Assembly (NCBI RefSeq): GCF_009905375.1
Contig: NC_133653.1
Span: 59,523,956 to 59,587,955 of the forward strand
Reading direction: 5' to 3'
Source of the DNA: Apium graveolens
Lineage: Eukaryota; Streptophyta; Magnoliopsida; Apiales; Apiaceae
Length of the DNA stretch: 64,000 nt
Shown here: piece by piece, positions 11,034 to 24,056 of the stretch
How positions within the stretch are numbered: the first letter of the stretch is position 1
Layout: the number at the start of each line of letters is the position of its first letter
Program-made: the position numbers and the translations under genes
Notes under the pieces: model-generated
The model's input: the letters and a program-made list of their open reading frames with translations, nothing else
Database searches by the model: none
Told to the model about the DNA's origin: nothing

Positions 11034-12295
11034 TGTCTTCTGCACTATCACTCAGGAGCATACAGGATGCTCATAAATTGACTGGTCCTAATTATGCTGA
11101 CTGGCTTCGAAACTTGAGAATTGTTCTCAGGATTGAGAAGCTGGAATACGTGATTGACTCACCTAAGCCTACTGAACCTGCTAGTGATGTACATAATGAT
11201 GAACATGTTGTGTATCGTAAGTGGATAGATGATGCAAATGTTGCTCAATGCATCATGCTAGCTTCCATGAACATTGAGCTACAGAAACAACATGAGCATA
11301 TGGATGCTCACACTATCCTCATGCATCTACAAGAGTTGTATGATGTGGCAGGGAGGACAGCTCGATATGAGATATCGAAGGAGCTGTTCGGTTGTAGGAT
11401 GTCTGAGGGATCATCTGTGAATGACCATGTACTTAAGATGATCAATTTGATTGAACGTCTTGGACAACTTGGTTTTGCCATGGATGGGGAGCTGAGCCAA
11501 GACTTGGTCTTGCAATAGCTTCCGAGTTCGTTCTCACAGTTTGTTGTGAACTTTCACATGAATAAGTTGGATGTCAGCTTGCCTGAACTCCACAACATGT
11601 TGAAGACTGCGGAATCGAATTTCCCCCCTAAGAAGAGTTCTGTTCTTCTAATTGGTGAAGGTTCCAATCCTAAGAAAAGGAAGAGGAACCCTTCCAAGAA
11701 GAAGAAAGAAGGTGAGAAAACGCCGGTTCCACAAAAAGCTGAAGACCCCAAGAGCAAAGTTGTTTGCTTTCACTGTAACAAGGTAGGGCACTGGAAGAGG
11801 AACTGCAAGGTTTACCTTGCAGAATTGAAGAAGAAGAAGGGTAGTGAGACTACAGCTTCTGATTCAGGTATGTTCATGATAAGAGTGAATATGTCATTAA
11901 ATCAAATTTCTACTTGGGTATTAGATACCTCCTGTGGTTCTCAAATCTGCAATTTATTGCAGGGACTAAGGAGAAGTAGGACTCTTGAAGAAGAGGAGGT
12001 GATTCTACTGATGGGAAATGGAGCAAGAGTTGCTGCTGTAGATGTAGAATCATTTCATTTACATATGCCTACGGGCAAGACTATTATTTTAAATAATTGT
12101 TATTTTGTTCCCTCGATTGTGAGGAATATTATTCCCATGTTAGACTTGGCTGGATTTTCATTTATTATTGAGAATAATGAATGTTCTATTCTTAGAAATA
12201 ATATTCTTTATGGACGTGGTACTTTAAATAATGGTCTGTATATATGTGACATAATTTACTTCAGATTGAACAAACTAATAAAAGAAAAGAGATGA
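11034..12295 (+). pseudogene. gag: Gag and protease of element C, in-frame stop
   Basis: Begins MSSALSLRSIQDAHKLTGPN at 11034; L-T-G-P-N-Y-A-D-W-L is the typical copia Gag start. The frame meets a TAG at 11516-11518. The same frame then continues from 11519 through P-S-S-F to a lysine-rich linker and one zinc knuckle CFHCNKVGHWKRNC near 11770. The protease motif reads V-L-D-T-S-C-G-S-Q-I-C (near 11920), with Ser where the family has Gly, so activity is doubtful. The frame ends at 12293-12295. Confidence 0.8.
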
Positions 12296-13839
12296 TGAAA
12301 ATCTCACTTTATAGTGGCACTGCAGTCTCCATTTAGTAGACATGGAAAAGGACTGCAAATTTGCTAGGAATGGTACACACAGATGTATGTGGACCAATGT
12401 CTAAGCAAGCCATGGGTGGATTTTCATACTTCATTACTTTCATAGATGATAGATCTAGATTCGAATATGTGTTTGATGAAACACAAGTCTGAAGCCTTTG
12501 AAAAGTTCAAAGAGTATAAGTATGAAGGGGAGAAACAAACCAAACATAGTATTATAATTCTTCGATTAGATCGAGGTGGTGAATACTTGAATGGAGAGTT
12601 TCTGGATTATCTCAAAGTAAATGGTATAGTCTCCCAGTGGACGCCTCCAGATTGGTATTTGAAAGGAGAAATCGAACTTTGTTAGACATAGTTCGGTCCA
12701 TGATGAGCTATGCAAATCTTCCAGTATTCCTATGGGGTTATGCATTAGAAACCTCAGTATATTTACTGAATAAGGTGCCTTCCAAAATCTGTTCCTCAAA
12801 CTTCGTATGAGATATGGAAAGAAAGGAAACTGAGTCATAAACACGTTAAGATTTGGGGATGTCCAGCTTATGTCAAGTAAGTTGACCCAGATAAGCTGGA
12901 ATATCATTCCGTAAAATGTAGTTTTGTGGGATATCCTAAAGAGACTTTAGGGTATTACTTTTACACCGATCATCGGGTGTTTGTCTCCAGACATGCTACC
13001 TTCTTGGAAAAGGAGTTTATCCTTGAAGGAAACAGTGGGAGCAAAATTGAACTTGATGAAGTTCAAGAAGCACAAACTACTACGGATCAAGTGGAAACAC
13101 CTGTTCTGACTTAACAACCTTTTGTGGAACAGCCCATTCATATAACAGGGAGAGTGTCTCGCCAACCTGAGAGGTAATATTGCATTGTCATTGAGAATGA
13201 CAATGAGTTGTCGATCATTGATGATGACGACCCTGTGACCTATAATGTGGCTATGAGTAGTGTTGACTCAAAGAAATGGCATAGTGCCATGAAATCCGGA
13301 ATGGAATCTATGTATACGGTATACGAAAGAATGATTAGAGCATATGGCCAGGTGGAGACCTATAAGGCCAGGCTTGTGGGAAAAGGATTCAAACAAAGGC
13401 AATGGATTGACTTTGATGAAACCTTTTACCTGTAGCCCTGTTAAAATCAGTTCGGATTTTGCTTGCGAATGCTGCTTACTACGACTATGAGATCTGGCAA
13501 ATAGCCAGATGGTTTTCTTTCCAAGAGAAATGAAAACCTAGTGTGTAAGCTGCTGTGAACCATATGTGGTTTAAAGCAAGCTTCTCGTAGATGGAACATC
13601 CGTTTTGATGAGACAATCAAAGAGTTTGATTTTATCAAAAACGTAGATGAACCATGCGTCTACAAAAGGGTTAGTGGGAGCGCGGTAACATTTCTTGTAT
13701 TGTATTGAAATAGAGTTGACACACATAACAATATAGCAGACCCACTCACAAAGCTACTTTATGAAAGTCACTTTGATCGTCATAAAGACAAGATGGGTAT
13801 TAGATACCAGAGTGATTGGCTTTAGTACAAGTGGGAGAT
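12296..13839 (+). pseudogene. pol: Integrase and RT remains of element C, heavily broken and deleted
   Basis: Pieces in several frames: pre-integrase and integrase (12370-12700, including R-L-D-R-G-G-E-Y-L-N), an integrase C-terminal part (12700-13110) and RT N-terminal motifs (13208-13440, including Y-K-A-R-L-V-G-K-G-F). A fragment with N-V-D-E-P-C-V-Y-K follows near 13640. The text then jumps from F-L-V-L-Y (13703) straight to the extreme RNase H end A-D-P-L-T-K near 13735. The YVDD box and nearly all of RNase H are therefore deleted. The polypurine tract AAGTGGGAGA lies at 13829-13838. Confidence 0.8.
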
Positions 13840-15496
13840 TGAAAGGAATATATCCTAAGTCCAATCATGTATTAGGATTTAGGAATAACTTCTTGTGTAA
13901 TCTGTTTTGATTTCATTGATATTAATAAAAGACTTGTTTTTTTTTTTATTACGGGCTCTATCTATTTAAGTGTTTAAATAAGATATACCATAGTTTAGAG
14001 TAAAGCTTTTTCTGGATTATGATGAGATCATAATAGTGAGACCTAAAAGATGATAACTCTAAACTTAAATAGTTCCTGATCATAGGATTACTAACTGGTA
14101 ATTAATAATCCGCAAAGATCGGCACATACTATGTTTGCTTCATTATAAAGGATGTCTGTTCTCATAGACATTTGTGTGGTGACACTATAGCTAGTATGTA
14201 GATGCTTATTATAGAATAAGTTCACTGAACATGACTCGCACAGCTGAACAACTGATGGAGTTCACTCACGTGTCAGCAGTTGTTCACATAGTGATAGTTG
14301 TACAAGTATCCTTAGACTTGAGGTCTTCATAGTCATCTTGTGTACACTGAACTATACTTTGGTTTAGTTTTTAGTCTCCAGGGACAATTATTAGGGCTCT
14401 ACTGGGTATAGGAATTTGTACACGAAGATAGTGTATGATCAATAAAGGATCTACCCCTTCCAGTGAAGGAAGCGAATGTTCAAGGCTGATCCACTTATGC
14501 TAGTTCAGGAATCTCTGGCCAGAGTGAATGAAATTAGAAAGGAGTTTTTGATTTGCATAGAACTAAGCGTAGTAAATGGTAAGTAAGTGATTAAATTAGA
14601 TAAGCTTGACACGAGATCCATGCCTTGTATTTAATCGGGACATTGTAGGGTAGAAGGAGTTTATTGTACGGTAACTATTCACTGAATAGGTTCTTGATAT
14701 TCTAAGCAGTGAATTCATAATATCTGGATAGTCGCGATATGCTGAGAAGTATCTCTCACGATGTAGAATAAATATGATTAATTAATTAATCATATTTAAT
14801 AAATTAGAGAATTTATATAAATAATGATAAAATAGTTTTATTATTATTTATTTCTACTACCGGCTTAATATTGAACCTACAGGGTCACACCATAAAAAGA
14901 GAATGATTTAATGGTGGAGGAATTAATTAATAATGGCTAATAATTATTTATTTGTGAAATAAATAATTAATTGGCAAATTTAATAATTGATTAAATGAGA
15001 TTTAATTGATTATAAATTAATTAAGAAAAGTTCTTAATATTATTAATTAAGGATTTAATTTTTTGGAAATTAAATCAAGAGAGAGAATTATTTCTAAAGT
15101 GTTTAGAAAAAGGATTAATAATTAAAAGGTGTATTAATTATTAATGAGAATAATAAATGGGATAATAATAATAATATTTATGGGAAAATTTCAGCTAAAA
15201 ATTTTGCCTATAAATATACTATTATAAACCCTATTTTTATTTGAAGCCCAATTTTTAGAAAAACCTAATTCTCTCCACCTCCTCCTCCTCCTTAACGTCG
15301 TTTTCTTGGTGGATACCGGTGGAGTGCTTCACGTTTGAGGAGCAGCTGCTAAGGATCTCCGATCGTTGCTTTTGGATCGCATATTAAAGGTTAGTAATCG
15401 ATCCCTATGTTTTTACCACGATTTATATGCTTTTATTTGGATTTTTTAATGAGTAAAAGTGTTTTACCATGCCTCCGCTGCGATAAAAATCCAACA
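13840..15496 (+). repeat. 3' LTR of element C (1657 bp)
   Basis: Aligns end to end with 7426-9083. Differences are scattered substitutions, mostly transitions, plus a poly-T length change near 13940 and a short altered patch near 15438. Confidence 0.92.
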
Positions 15497-15501
15497 GTCA
15501 G

Positions 15502-18295
15502 AAGGCTAAACAAAGGAAATCCTCACTCAAGAGCCAGACTGAATCATCAATTCTTGAGCCTTATCACCTACTACATGTTGATCTATTTGGTCCAGTAAAT
15601 GTCTTGTCTATTGCAAAGAAGAAATATGTTATGGTCATAGTGGATGAGTTCACCAGATATACATGGGTGTATTTCTTGCATACAAAAAGTGAAACTGCAT
15701 CTGTCTTGATTGATCATGTCAGGCAACTGGATAAATTGGTCAAAGATTCTGTGAAGATAATAAGAAGTGATAATGGTTCTGAGTTCAAGAATTTGATAAT
15801 GGAAGAGTTCTGCAAAAACCATGGAATCAAGCAGGAATTTTCTGCTCCTGGAACTCCACAGCAAAATGGAGTTGTTGAAAGAAAGAATAGAACTCTCATT
15901 GAAGCTGCACGTACAATGCTTGATGAAGCAAAGCTTCCAACCTATTTCTGGGCTGAAGCTGTGCAAACTGCTTGTTTACTCAGAATGCAACACTCATTAA
16001 CAAGCAAGGAAAGACACCATATGAGATGGTGAAGAAAAAGAAGCCAAATCTGAAGTATTTTTATGTATTTGGATGCAAATGCTTTGTTCTTAAGACACAC
16101 CCTGAACAGCTATCCAAATTTGATCTAAAAGCTGATGAAGGAATCTTTGTTGGATATCCACTTTCCACAAAAGCCTTCAGAGTCTATAACTTGAGAACAA
16201 GAGTGGTCATGGAATCTATCAATGTCTCTTTTGATGATAAGAAGATTACTGGACTTGAAGATTTCAATGATCATGATCAGCTGAGATTTGAAAATGAAGA
16301 CTTAAATTCTGATACTGAAAATCCTGATAATCTAAATCCTGATACTGCAAACTCTGATGTTATTGAAACTGTGGTGACTACGCCAAAGGAAGATGCACCT
16401 ATGCAGGGGGAGCATACTCAAGATACAACCACATCTCAAGAAGCATCAGAACATACATCTGGCTCTTCAAGTTCTGATTCGTCAAGTTCTGATAAGCCAA
16501 GTTCTGATAATTCTGAAAACTTAAATTCTAAAGAATCCAACTCAGAGAGCATAGTTTCAGGGGGGGCATCAGAAAATGTTGATGAAGATAGCATGGATCA
16601 TGGGGAAGCATCCAGTTCTAGAGAAAACCTTCCATCTGCAAGGAAGTGGACTAAATCACATACACCTGACTTAATAATTGGAAATCCTGATGCAGGTGTC
16701 AAAACTAGAACAGCTACTTCAAGTGAATGTCTTTACAATTCTTTTCTTTCTCAGACTGAACCAAAGAAAGTGGAAGAAGCTCTTCAAGATGCTGATTGGG
16801 TGCAAGCAATGCAGAAAGTGTTAGATGAATTTGAAAGAAACAAAGTCTGGACCCTAGTGCCAAGACCAAAGAACAGATCTGTTGTTGGTATAAAGTGGGT
16901 ATTCAGAAACAAAACTGATAGTGATGGCATAATTACAAGAAATAAGGCAAGGTTGGTTGCAAAAAGATACTCTCAACATGAGGGAATTGATTATGATGAA
17001 ACATTTGCACCAGTTGCTAGATTGGAAGCCATAAGGATATTTTTGGCTTATGCTGCTCACAAAAAGTTTACTGTCTTTTAAATGGATGTGAAAAGTGCTT
17101 TTCTCAATGGAGAATTGGAGGAGGAAGTATATGTTGAACAACCTCCAGGCTTTGTAGATCCCAAATATCCTAATCATGTCTACAGGCTTGATAAAGCACT
17201 TTATAGCCTTAAGCAAGCTCCAAGAGCATGGTATAAGACTTTAGCTCAGTTTCTTCTGGAAAGTGGATTTAACAGAGGAACTATAGACAAAACACTGTTC
17301 TACATCAACCATGGAAAGGACTTACTTCTGGTTCAGATATATGTTGATGATATCATCTTTGGTTCTACAAATGACAGACTTTGCAAGAAGTTTGCCAAAC
17401 TGATGCAGTCAAGATATCACATGAGTATGATGGGGGAACTTAGCTATTTACTGGGCCTTCAAGTCAACCAGAATGAAGAAGGCACTTTTATTTGTCAAAC
17501 CAAGTACACCAAAAATTTGCTGATGAAATTTGGAATGCAAGATTGTTCAAGTGCATCCACTCCCATGGCCACTGCAACAAAACTGGATAAGGATACTGGT
17601 AAATCAGTAGATATTACTGATTACAGAGGTATGATTGGCTCTCTACTCTATCTAACTGCTAGTAGACCTGATATCATGTATGCTACCTATCTTTGTGCAA
17701 GATTTCAAGCAGATCCAAGAGAACCTCACTTAACAGCTGTGAAAAGAATTTTCAAGTATCTTAAGGGAACATCTGATCTGGGATTGTGGTATCCCAGAGA
17801 ATCAGATTTTAAACTAATAGGTTACTCAGATGCAGATTTTGCAGGTTACAAAATTGACAGGGAAAGCACAAGTGGAAGCTGCCAATTTCTTGGAGGCAGA
17901 TTGGTTTCTTGGTTTAGCAAGAAATAAAAGTCAATTTCCACATCTACTGCAGAAGCAGAATACATTGTTGCAGGAAGCTGTTGTGCACAGATTCTTTGGA
18001 TGAAGAATCAGTTACTGGATTATGGGTTAACATATTTTAAAATCCCTATTTACTGTGATAATCAAAGTGCTATTGCTATGACAGGTAATGCAGTTCAACA
18101 CTCAATGACAAAGCACATCAGCATTAGGTACCACTTCATAAGGGAACATGTGGATGAAGGTACAGTGGAATTGCATTTTGTTCCAACAGATCAATAACTA
18201 GCAGATATCTTCACAAAACCACTGTGTGAAGCTACTTTTACAAGATTGGTAAATGAACTTGGAATGGTTTCAGGTTCTTTCTCTAAATCTGCTTA
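15502..18295 (+). pseudogene. pol: Integrase, reverse transcriptase and RNase H of element B
   Basis: Continues the pol of element B after element C. The integrase motifs H-V-D-L-F-G-P, R-S-D-N-G-S-E-F and N-G-V-V-E-R-K-N supply the D, D and E residues. One base shift lies near 15975. A long acidic Ser-rich linker (16290-16660) follows, then RT with K-A-R-L-V-A-K and the catalytic I-Y-V-D-D-I-I-F-G (near 17340). RNase H shows S-T-A-E-A-E-Y and C-D-N-Q-S-A. In-frame stops occur at 17079-17081, 17925-17927 and 18195-18197, all TAA where relatives have Gln. The frame ends at the TAG of 18293-18295. Apart from these breaks all domains are present. Confidence 0.88.
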
Positions 18296-19641
18296 GCTTT
18301 TATTCTGATGCATCAGACTTTATGATCAGTATTTACAGAAATTACTCTCTTTGTGTACTTTGTGCTTAATTGAAAATTGCTTAAGTACTGATTGTTGTCT
18401 GATGTGAATTTCTAAACTCTGATAGTGATATAACTGTTTATGTGACTATTCAATCCTATGAGGATAACTGTGCTAGATGCTGACCTAGTAGTCTTTAATA
18501 TACTAGAGATCCCATGTTAGAAGTAATTATTTATGTGGAAATCTATTGACACAAGCAAATTCTGATATTGAGCTTAGTTAAGTTTACTTTGTCTATCTTA
18601 TTACTAAGTCAAAAACTAGAATAATGCTTCTCACCTGTTAAGTTCTGATGTTAGTAAATCTGTTGAATGTACTAAGTGCTGATAAACCTCACTTATCAAA
18701 AGAAAAAGGACCAGAACAAGGAATAAAAATCAGGTACTCCTTTGAGATCTAGAGTCAAAATGTGGAAGGGACGACCCAAGTGCATTGTTGGTATTAAGTA
18801 ATATGCATCAGAAAAGCAAATAATTATTTTTCTTGGTGACTTTTCACACTCTATGATTACTGGAGAAATACTCTGATAAAAGCATAAATTCTGATAAGCA
18901 GTCGTGACTCACTCACACTGAGAAGCCACTGTAAAATGGAATTTCAAAAGATGCATAAAATAAGCACAAAACAGTTGAGGTGGACTCGTGCATGAACTCA
19001 TTCAAAGTAAACTTCAGAATAATGACAGATTTTTAGTAAAGTTCTTAGTTATGCCTTATTTGTAAGATGTACTGAAGTGAATCAGACTTTACTCTTTGTC
19101 TGATATTTTGCTTAATGCACACACTTACATTCCATATGAATGATAAAAATTACTGTGGCGTTCAATGTTGTTTTAGATGAACAGTTTATGTGTCAGATTG
19201 CATAAATTCTGACGACAAGTTCTGATGGAAGTTCTGATAAATAAAAACTGAAGAACCAAAATCAGAATTTGTGTGAAGAATCATAAAGATAGGCTTTCAT
19301 TTTTCGAGTTAAGAAATCATGTTCTGATGACTGTTAAGTTCTGATATAAGTCTAAGTGCTGATATTAAATTCTGATCCTCTACTTGACTTATTTGTGGTT
19401 AAAATCTGAAACAGTCTTATTTTAAATCAGAATATGAACGGGTAAGATATTAACAGTCAATACAATTGGGTTAGTGGAACACGTACATGCACGGTAATTT
19501 TTACTTGTTTCTTGTGCGCATTAAACCCTGTTTTACTTTTCCAATGACTGTTTTTCTTCTTCCCGGTCAAGGGAGACGAGGTAGAATTATTTCTACCTGT
19601 ACGCATTAAATTATCCTCGCATCTCCTGGCATTCTATTGCC
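18296..19641 (+). other. Spacer between pol and the small ORF of element B
   Basis: No ORF of note. The stretch is dense in TTCTGAT, AAGTTCTGAT and AAGTGCTGAT words (for example near 18380, 18560, 18640, 18870, 19205, 19320 and 19350), the family motif also found in the LTR in reverse orientation. Confidence 0.6.
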
Positions 19642-19649
19642 TATATAAA
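19642..19649 (+). promoter_or_regulatory. TATA box ahead of the small ORF of element B
   Basis: TATATAAA in the context GCCTATATAAACCCTCACC, 77 bp before the ATG at 19726, with a C/T-rich leader between. This is a good plant core-promoter arrangement inside the retroelement. Confidence 0.55.
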
Positions 19650-19725
19650 CCCTCACCTCACATCAGCCTACACATCATTTCTTTTCTCACATACTCACTC
19701 TCTTTTCCTTCATACCACTACAATC

Positions 19726-19938
19726 ATGGTTAACTACAATATGTTTTTAAACTATGAGACCTTCAACATGGAATTGAGCTATGAGGACTGGCAGCAGGAA
19801 TGGCACGTAACTATCATTCCTGATGAGATTTGGGACTCGGTTCTCCAGGAGGTTCTCACACACCTCCTGTTCTTTTACATGGACTTCCATCGCCATCTGG
19901 AGCGATTGGAAGAAGAAAGGCTGGAAGCTCTTCGCTAA
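19726..19938 (+). CDS. Small ORF (70 aa) between pol and env-like of element B, unknown function
   Basis: I do not recognise this protein. It is 70 residues long, starts MVNYNMFLNYETFNMEL and ends R-L-E-A-L-R. It is acidic and aromatic-rich, with a probable amphipathic helix at the C-terminal end (H-L-E-R-L-E-E-E-R). The start context AATCATGG is favourable, and a TATA box plus a pyrimidine-rich leader precede it. It may be a genuine subgenomic gene of this Sirevirus-like family, or an upstream exon or leader ORF for the env-like gene 0.8 kb downstream. No signal peptide or zinc motif is visible. Confidence 0.45.
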   Translation: MVNYNMFLNYETFNMELSYEDWQQEWHVTIIPDEIWDSVLQEVLTHLLFFYMDFHRHLERLEEERLEALR

Positions 19939-20722
19939 CAAGAGCGAATCATACGACTCGCTATTCTTTTTGTAGAGAGTCGGAAGAAGAAATAATTTGT
20001 TTTCTTCTTCCTGTTTTTCTTCATTGTCGGCTTTGTCCGGCTTCTTAGCTAAAGACAAAAGCTGTTGATGTTAAGTTTAGAAGCTTAGGACAGTCTTGTA
20101 ATGCTCTGATGTAATTTCAATTTCATGAATGTATTCTCTTAATATATTAATGGAATTTCTTATTTTTGCAAGATTCTGTGTCTGAGATGTTTGCAATTTT
20201 ACTTCACTGTTAAATCCTGATATATCCATATTCTGATGACCATTTTAATTATTGATTTAAATTAAGTTCTGATTTTAAAATATCAGTACTTGTTTACTTG
20301 ATTTATTTTTTGGTCATTCTCACACTTGAATTTTTTTTACTGAATATTGGTTTTGCAGTGAAAATAATTAAATAAGTGGGAACAGTTTAAATTTTGAATT
20401 AAAACTGACTTACCTCAATTAATGGGATTACTGGGTAAGTGGAATGGTTTTTCCTTGAAAAACTGCATGTGATAAGTAATGATTACTCTTTTCCGTTGCC
20501 CATTAACTATTCATTATTGCTGCATGTCTGACAGGTGTCCAACGGTTATTTTTTTTAACCAAGTATATGTAAGAGAGAGAGAAGATTATACAATCTTTTA
20601 TTTACTTCTACACTTTGTCTCTCTTTCTTTGCTTTTACTCTCTCTCATCTCCTGACGTTGGTTTTTCATACAGACATTTTATCAAATAACTTACAAGCAA
20701 CCTTAATTCTCAACTTTTTCTC
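19939..20722 (+). other. Spacer ahead of the env-like ORF
   Basis: Non-coding and AT-rich. GTATATGTAAG near 20564 is followed by GA- and CT-rich tracts (20572-20650) and an A-rich run up to the ATG at 20723. This resembles a 5' leader, but no clear TATA box is seen. Confidence 0.4.
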
Positions 20723-23495
20723 ATGGCATCTAAGGATTTGATCAAAGATGGAGCAAAGTTTGTTCCCAACAACTATGTTGCAATCCTAAATCATGATGAA
20801 GCTCCATCTGAGTTGCATTTTGTGCAAGATCTTCTTGCACACAGTAAAATTGGGTATGCATTGACCCAGCCTACAGTCCTATCAAGCCAACAAGTTCTGA
20901 CATTTTCGCGGACTGGGCATTTTGATAATGGTGGTGCTACTGGTACTCCCAGCATTGTTTTTGAAGTCAATGATGTTAAACATGTGGTAACTCCTGGGAC
21001 AGTTCGTAAGGCTTTACATTTACCAGAAGGCTGCATTTTTTCAACACCGGAGGAACCAGCACTACAGCAGCTCATGGCCAATTTGGGGGTATGAGCAGAG
21101 TTTGGCTAAGCTTGGACAGTTGAAACGAGCACATATCAGAAAGGAATGGAACTTTTTCTTCGACTGCATCACTAACGCGTTCCGGAATAAGTGTTCCAAC
21201 TTTGATGCCATTCCAATAATGAGTCAACACATCGGGTATGCTATTATTAACCAAACTCATTTTGATTTTGCAAGTGCTGTGATAGGTTTTATAGGGGATA
21301 GGATGACAGAGGATAGGAATATTGTCTACTTTGCTAGATTCTGTCAGCTTATATATAATTTCTGTTGTGCTGATGAACCCCAACCTACCACTGACTTATT
21401 TCCACCCTTTAAACTTGCAAAACGGGCTTTTAATGACTTGGTAAATGTTGACCTTAAGAAAATGGTGGTTAGACCTTTACAGATTCCCCAGTCTGTAAAA
21501 CAGATCCTGGTAAATGCTGATCCTCAAACCTATAGATCTATTTATCCTGATGTTCAACCTACCACCACATCCCAAACACCTCACCAAACATCAGAACATA
21601 CACCCTCTCTCAGAACATATCTCAAAACTTATCTCACACCTTCACAGACAGCTCAACCTTCATCCTCAGCACCTACTGTGAAGCCTTCATCTTCCAAGCC
21701 CAAGATGACAAAGACTGTTCCTCAGACACCACAGAAGAGAAGGAGGATTGTTCTGAGAGACGAGTCAGACAGTGCGGAACAGGTTTCTGCATCAGAACCT
21801 GTTGTTAAAGAAGCTGAGAAAGTTCTTTCTCAGAAGGATTCTGGAATTGGGGGATATAAGCTTCTAAAAAGGCTTAGAAGAATGACTTCTGCTGAACCTC
21901 CCAAGGAATCCCCACCTTCAAAGAGATACAAGAAACAGAGAGCTAAAAGGCCAGCTTCAGATGATGAGGAAGCAGCAGCTAAGGAAGGAGATCAGGAATC
22001 TCTGATCTCAAAAGAACCAGAATTTGCTGAAGCTACTGCATCTCTCTCTTCATTGTCCCCAACTCAGGAAGCTGCTACAGATAAGGCAAACACACCATCT
22101 GTGTCTCCTGTACATGAAACTGTATCTCCTGTAGACCCAGGCACAAGTGCTGAAATTGATATTAACAACCTGGTTGTGCCTGAAGTTCTCTACTTAGAAG
22201 CTCCAATAGCAATTAATCCATCAACAACACCTGTTACTGATGCTAATCAAACTCCAGAATTGTCTACAACACCTTCTCTGCATCTAGATGTTGATGATCA
22301 GAATATAGGTGAGCATCAGGATATGGCTGTTGATCAGAACTTGGAAACAGATCAGCACTTAGAGGATGATGCTGATGCCTCTATTGCTTCTCATACTGTT
22401 ATTTTATCAGAAGATGTTGATTTTGTCAGTTCTGATGCTTCAAATGCTGATGTTACTGGTAATGCTGCTATTAATGCAGATGCTGATGCAGCTGGTCCTT
22501 CAGGACATGCATCTCAACAAACTATTCATAAATCTGAACTAGTTAAGAAGTTTGTTACAAGAGCAGCACCAGTACCTTGGAGTGAAACTCCTAGAGGACA
22601 GGAGTGGACTAAGGAATGGAACTCAGTTACCTTTGTTCCATCTGAAAAGATTCTTGCTCAGCACTTGGCAAAAGCTGATGAAATGTTAATTAATGATGAT
22701 TTCAAGACACAGCTTCGAGTCACTGCATTGAGTACTAGACATCTGCAAGGTCTCCATTCAACAACTCATGCAGAGTTACGTCAAGTTAAGGAAGAATTGT
22801 TCAAGCAAGATATGACTAGAAAACTTGATAAGAAAAAATTCTTCCAACCTACCTTTGACAGAGTTGCTTACATTGAGAAGACCCAAGAGAAGCAACAGTC
22901 TCAAATTGATGATATTTTGAAACATCAAGCTTCTCAGCAATCACAACTCGATGAAATCCAAGCCTCAGTGGAATTACTTGTCTCTCTTCTCTTACCTGCT
23001 GATGCCAAAAAGGGGGAGAAGGTAATTAAGTCCAAATGCAAAACTATTAAGACACTGAAGGGAAAGGATGGTGAAAAAGATGACCAGGGAAACTCTGGAA
23101 TGGGTGGAGGTCATGGTCAAGGTAGAAGTTTCTCATCAAGAAGAGCTGAAATTACAAGTCATAGGACAAGTTCTGATACTGGAAAAAGAATTACTTCTGC
23201 TACTGGTAAAAGGATAAGTTCTGATAAACTTTTGGATCTTGATGAAGAAATATCAAGACAGTTATTTCTGAAAGAAAATCCAGGAATGGACTTGGAAAGT
23301 CTGATGGAAGAAGAAGCTAGACTAAAGTCAGAAAAAGTCAATTCTAAATCTGAAGCTTCTGTTGGCCAAAGGCATTGTGATAAAAGAAAGAACAAGTTCT
23401 GAAGCAACCAAGGCTAAATCACAATTGCAGATAGATCCAAGGTCCAAGGGCAAAGAGAAAGTTGGTGAACCTATCAAGGTTTATGTGTCTCCTGT
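20723..23495 (+). pseudogene. Env-like (third) ORF of element B, 5' part
   Basis: Position after pol and length match the env-like ORF of Sireviruses such as SIRE1; its function is not established. It starts MASKDLIKDGAKFVPNNYV. A compact N-terminal domain (to about 21500) includes H-I-R-K-E-W-N-F-F-F-D-C-I. A low-complexity P/S/T/D-rich middle follows (21550-22540), with many TCTGATG words in the DNA. A coiled coil lies near 22660-23010 and a basic tail after it. Two breaks: one extra G in a G run near 21088, and a shift near 23365. Element D interrupts it at 23495 and the reading resumes at 34179. I see no convincing signal peptide or membrane helix in this part. Confidence 0.7.
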
Positions 23496-24056
23496 TGTTA
23501 TAGATAAAAAACTAAGGTTATTATTTGTTGTATTTATTACTAAGATTCGGGAGCTCAAGGCCTTTAATGGCTGCTCTCGTGTATCATAGCTTAATTCTGC
23601 CTTTACGAGATGCCTACGTATCTCTGTGAATTAGAGAATCAAGCCAAAAAACGTAGTTCTGATTTATGGGGTGAGGCCCCTTATATAGATGTGGGAGTCC
23701 TTGAATTGGACTTGGTATAGGAGACTTGGTGGAAAAGCCTCTGAATTAGGATAGACTTAGGAGCCCTAGGAAGTAGGAAGCTGATTCCTTATCCTTTTAG
23801 GTCCCCTTGAGGCTAATCTATAAGGATTTATATCCTTATCGGGACTCTTCTCAATAGCTGATTTTTCCCTTATTAATTAATTACGAAATTAATTAATAAT
23901 TAGGGCTTTTGGGCCTTTTTTATTCCATCAGGCCTGATCTGGTCCATCAGGCTTAACCTTTCTGGTCTGAGTATCATATATCTTTTTATTGGGCCTAGCA
24001 GCCCACAGCTTGTATAATTAATGCAGTATACAATCATAATTTATTTATCCATATCA
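23496..24056 (-). repeat. 3' LTR of element D (561 bp)
   Basis: In plus orientation TGTTATAGATAAAAAAC to ATCCATATCA. A minus-strand TATA box (CTATATAAGGGG) lies near 23682-23693. Preceded on the minus strand by the polypurine tract. Confidence 0.95.

Larger units (their letters stand above)
7426..15496 (+). mobile_element. Element C: Angela-like Ty1/copia, internally deleted
   Basis: Two LTRs of 1658 and 1657 bp enclose a 4756-bp interior with primer-binding site, long leader, gag and a broken pol. GTCAG stands directly before (7421-7425) and after (15497-15501) the element, and element B is continuous across it. The LTR start TGAAAGGAATATGTCCTA, the ATCCAACA end and the LTR length resemble the Angela lineage; that lineage call is from memory of the family. 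I count about 45 LTR differences (2.7%). RT lacks its catalytic core, so the copy cannot move on its own. Confidence 0.9.
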
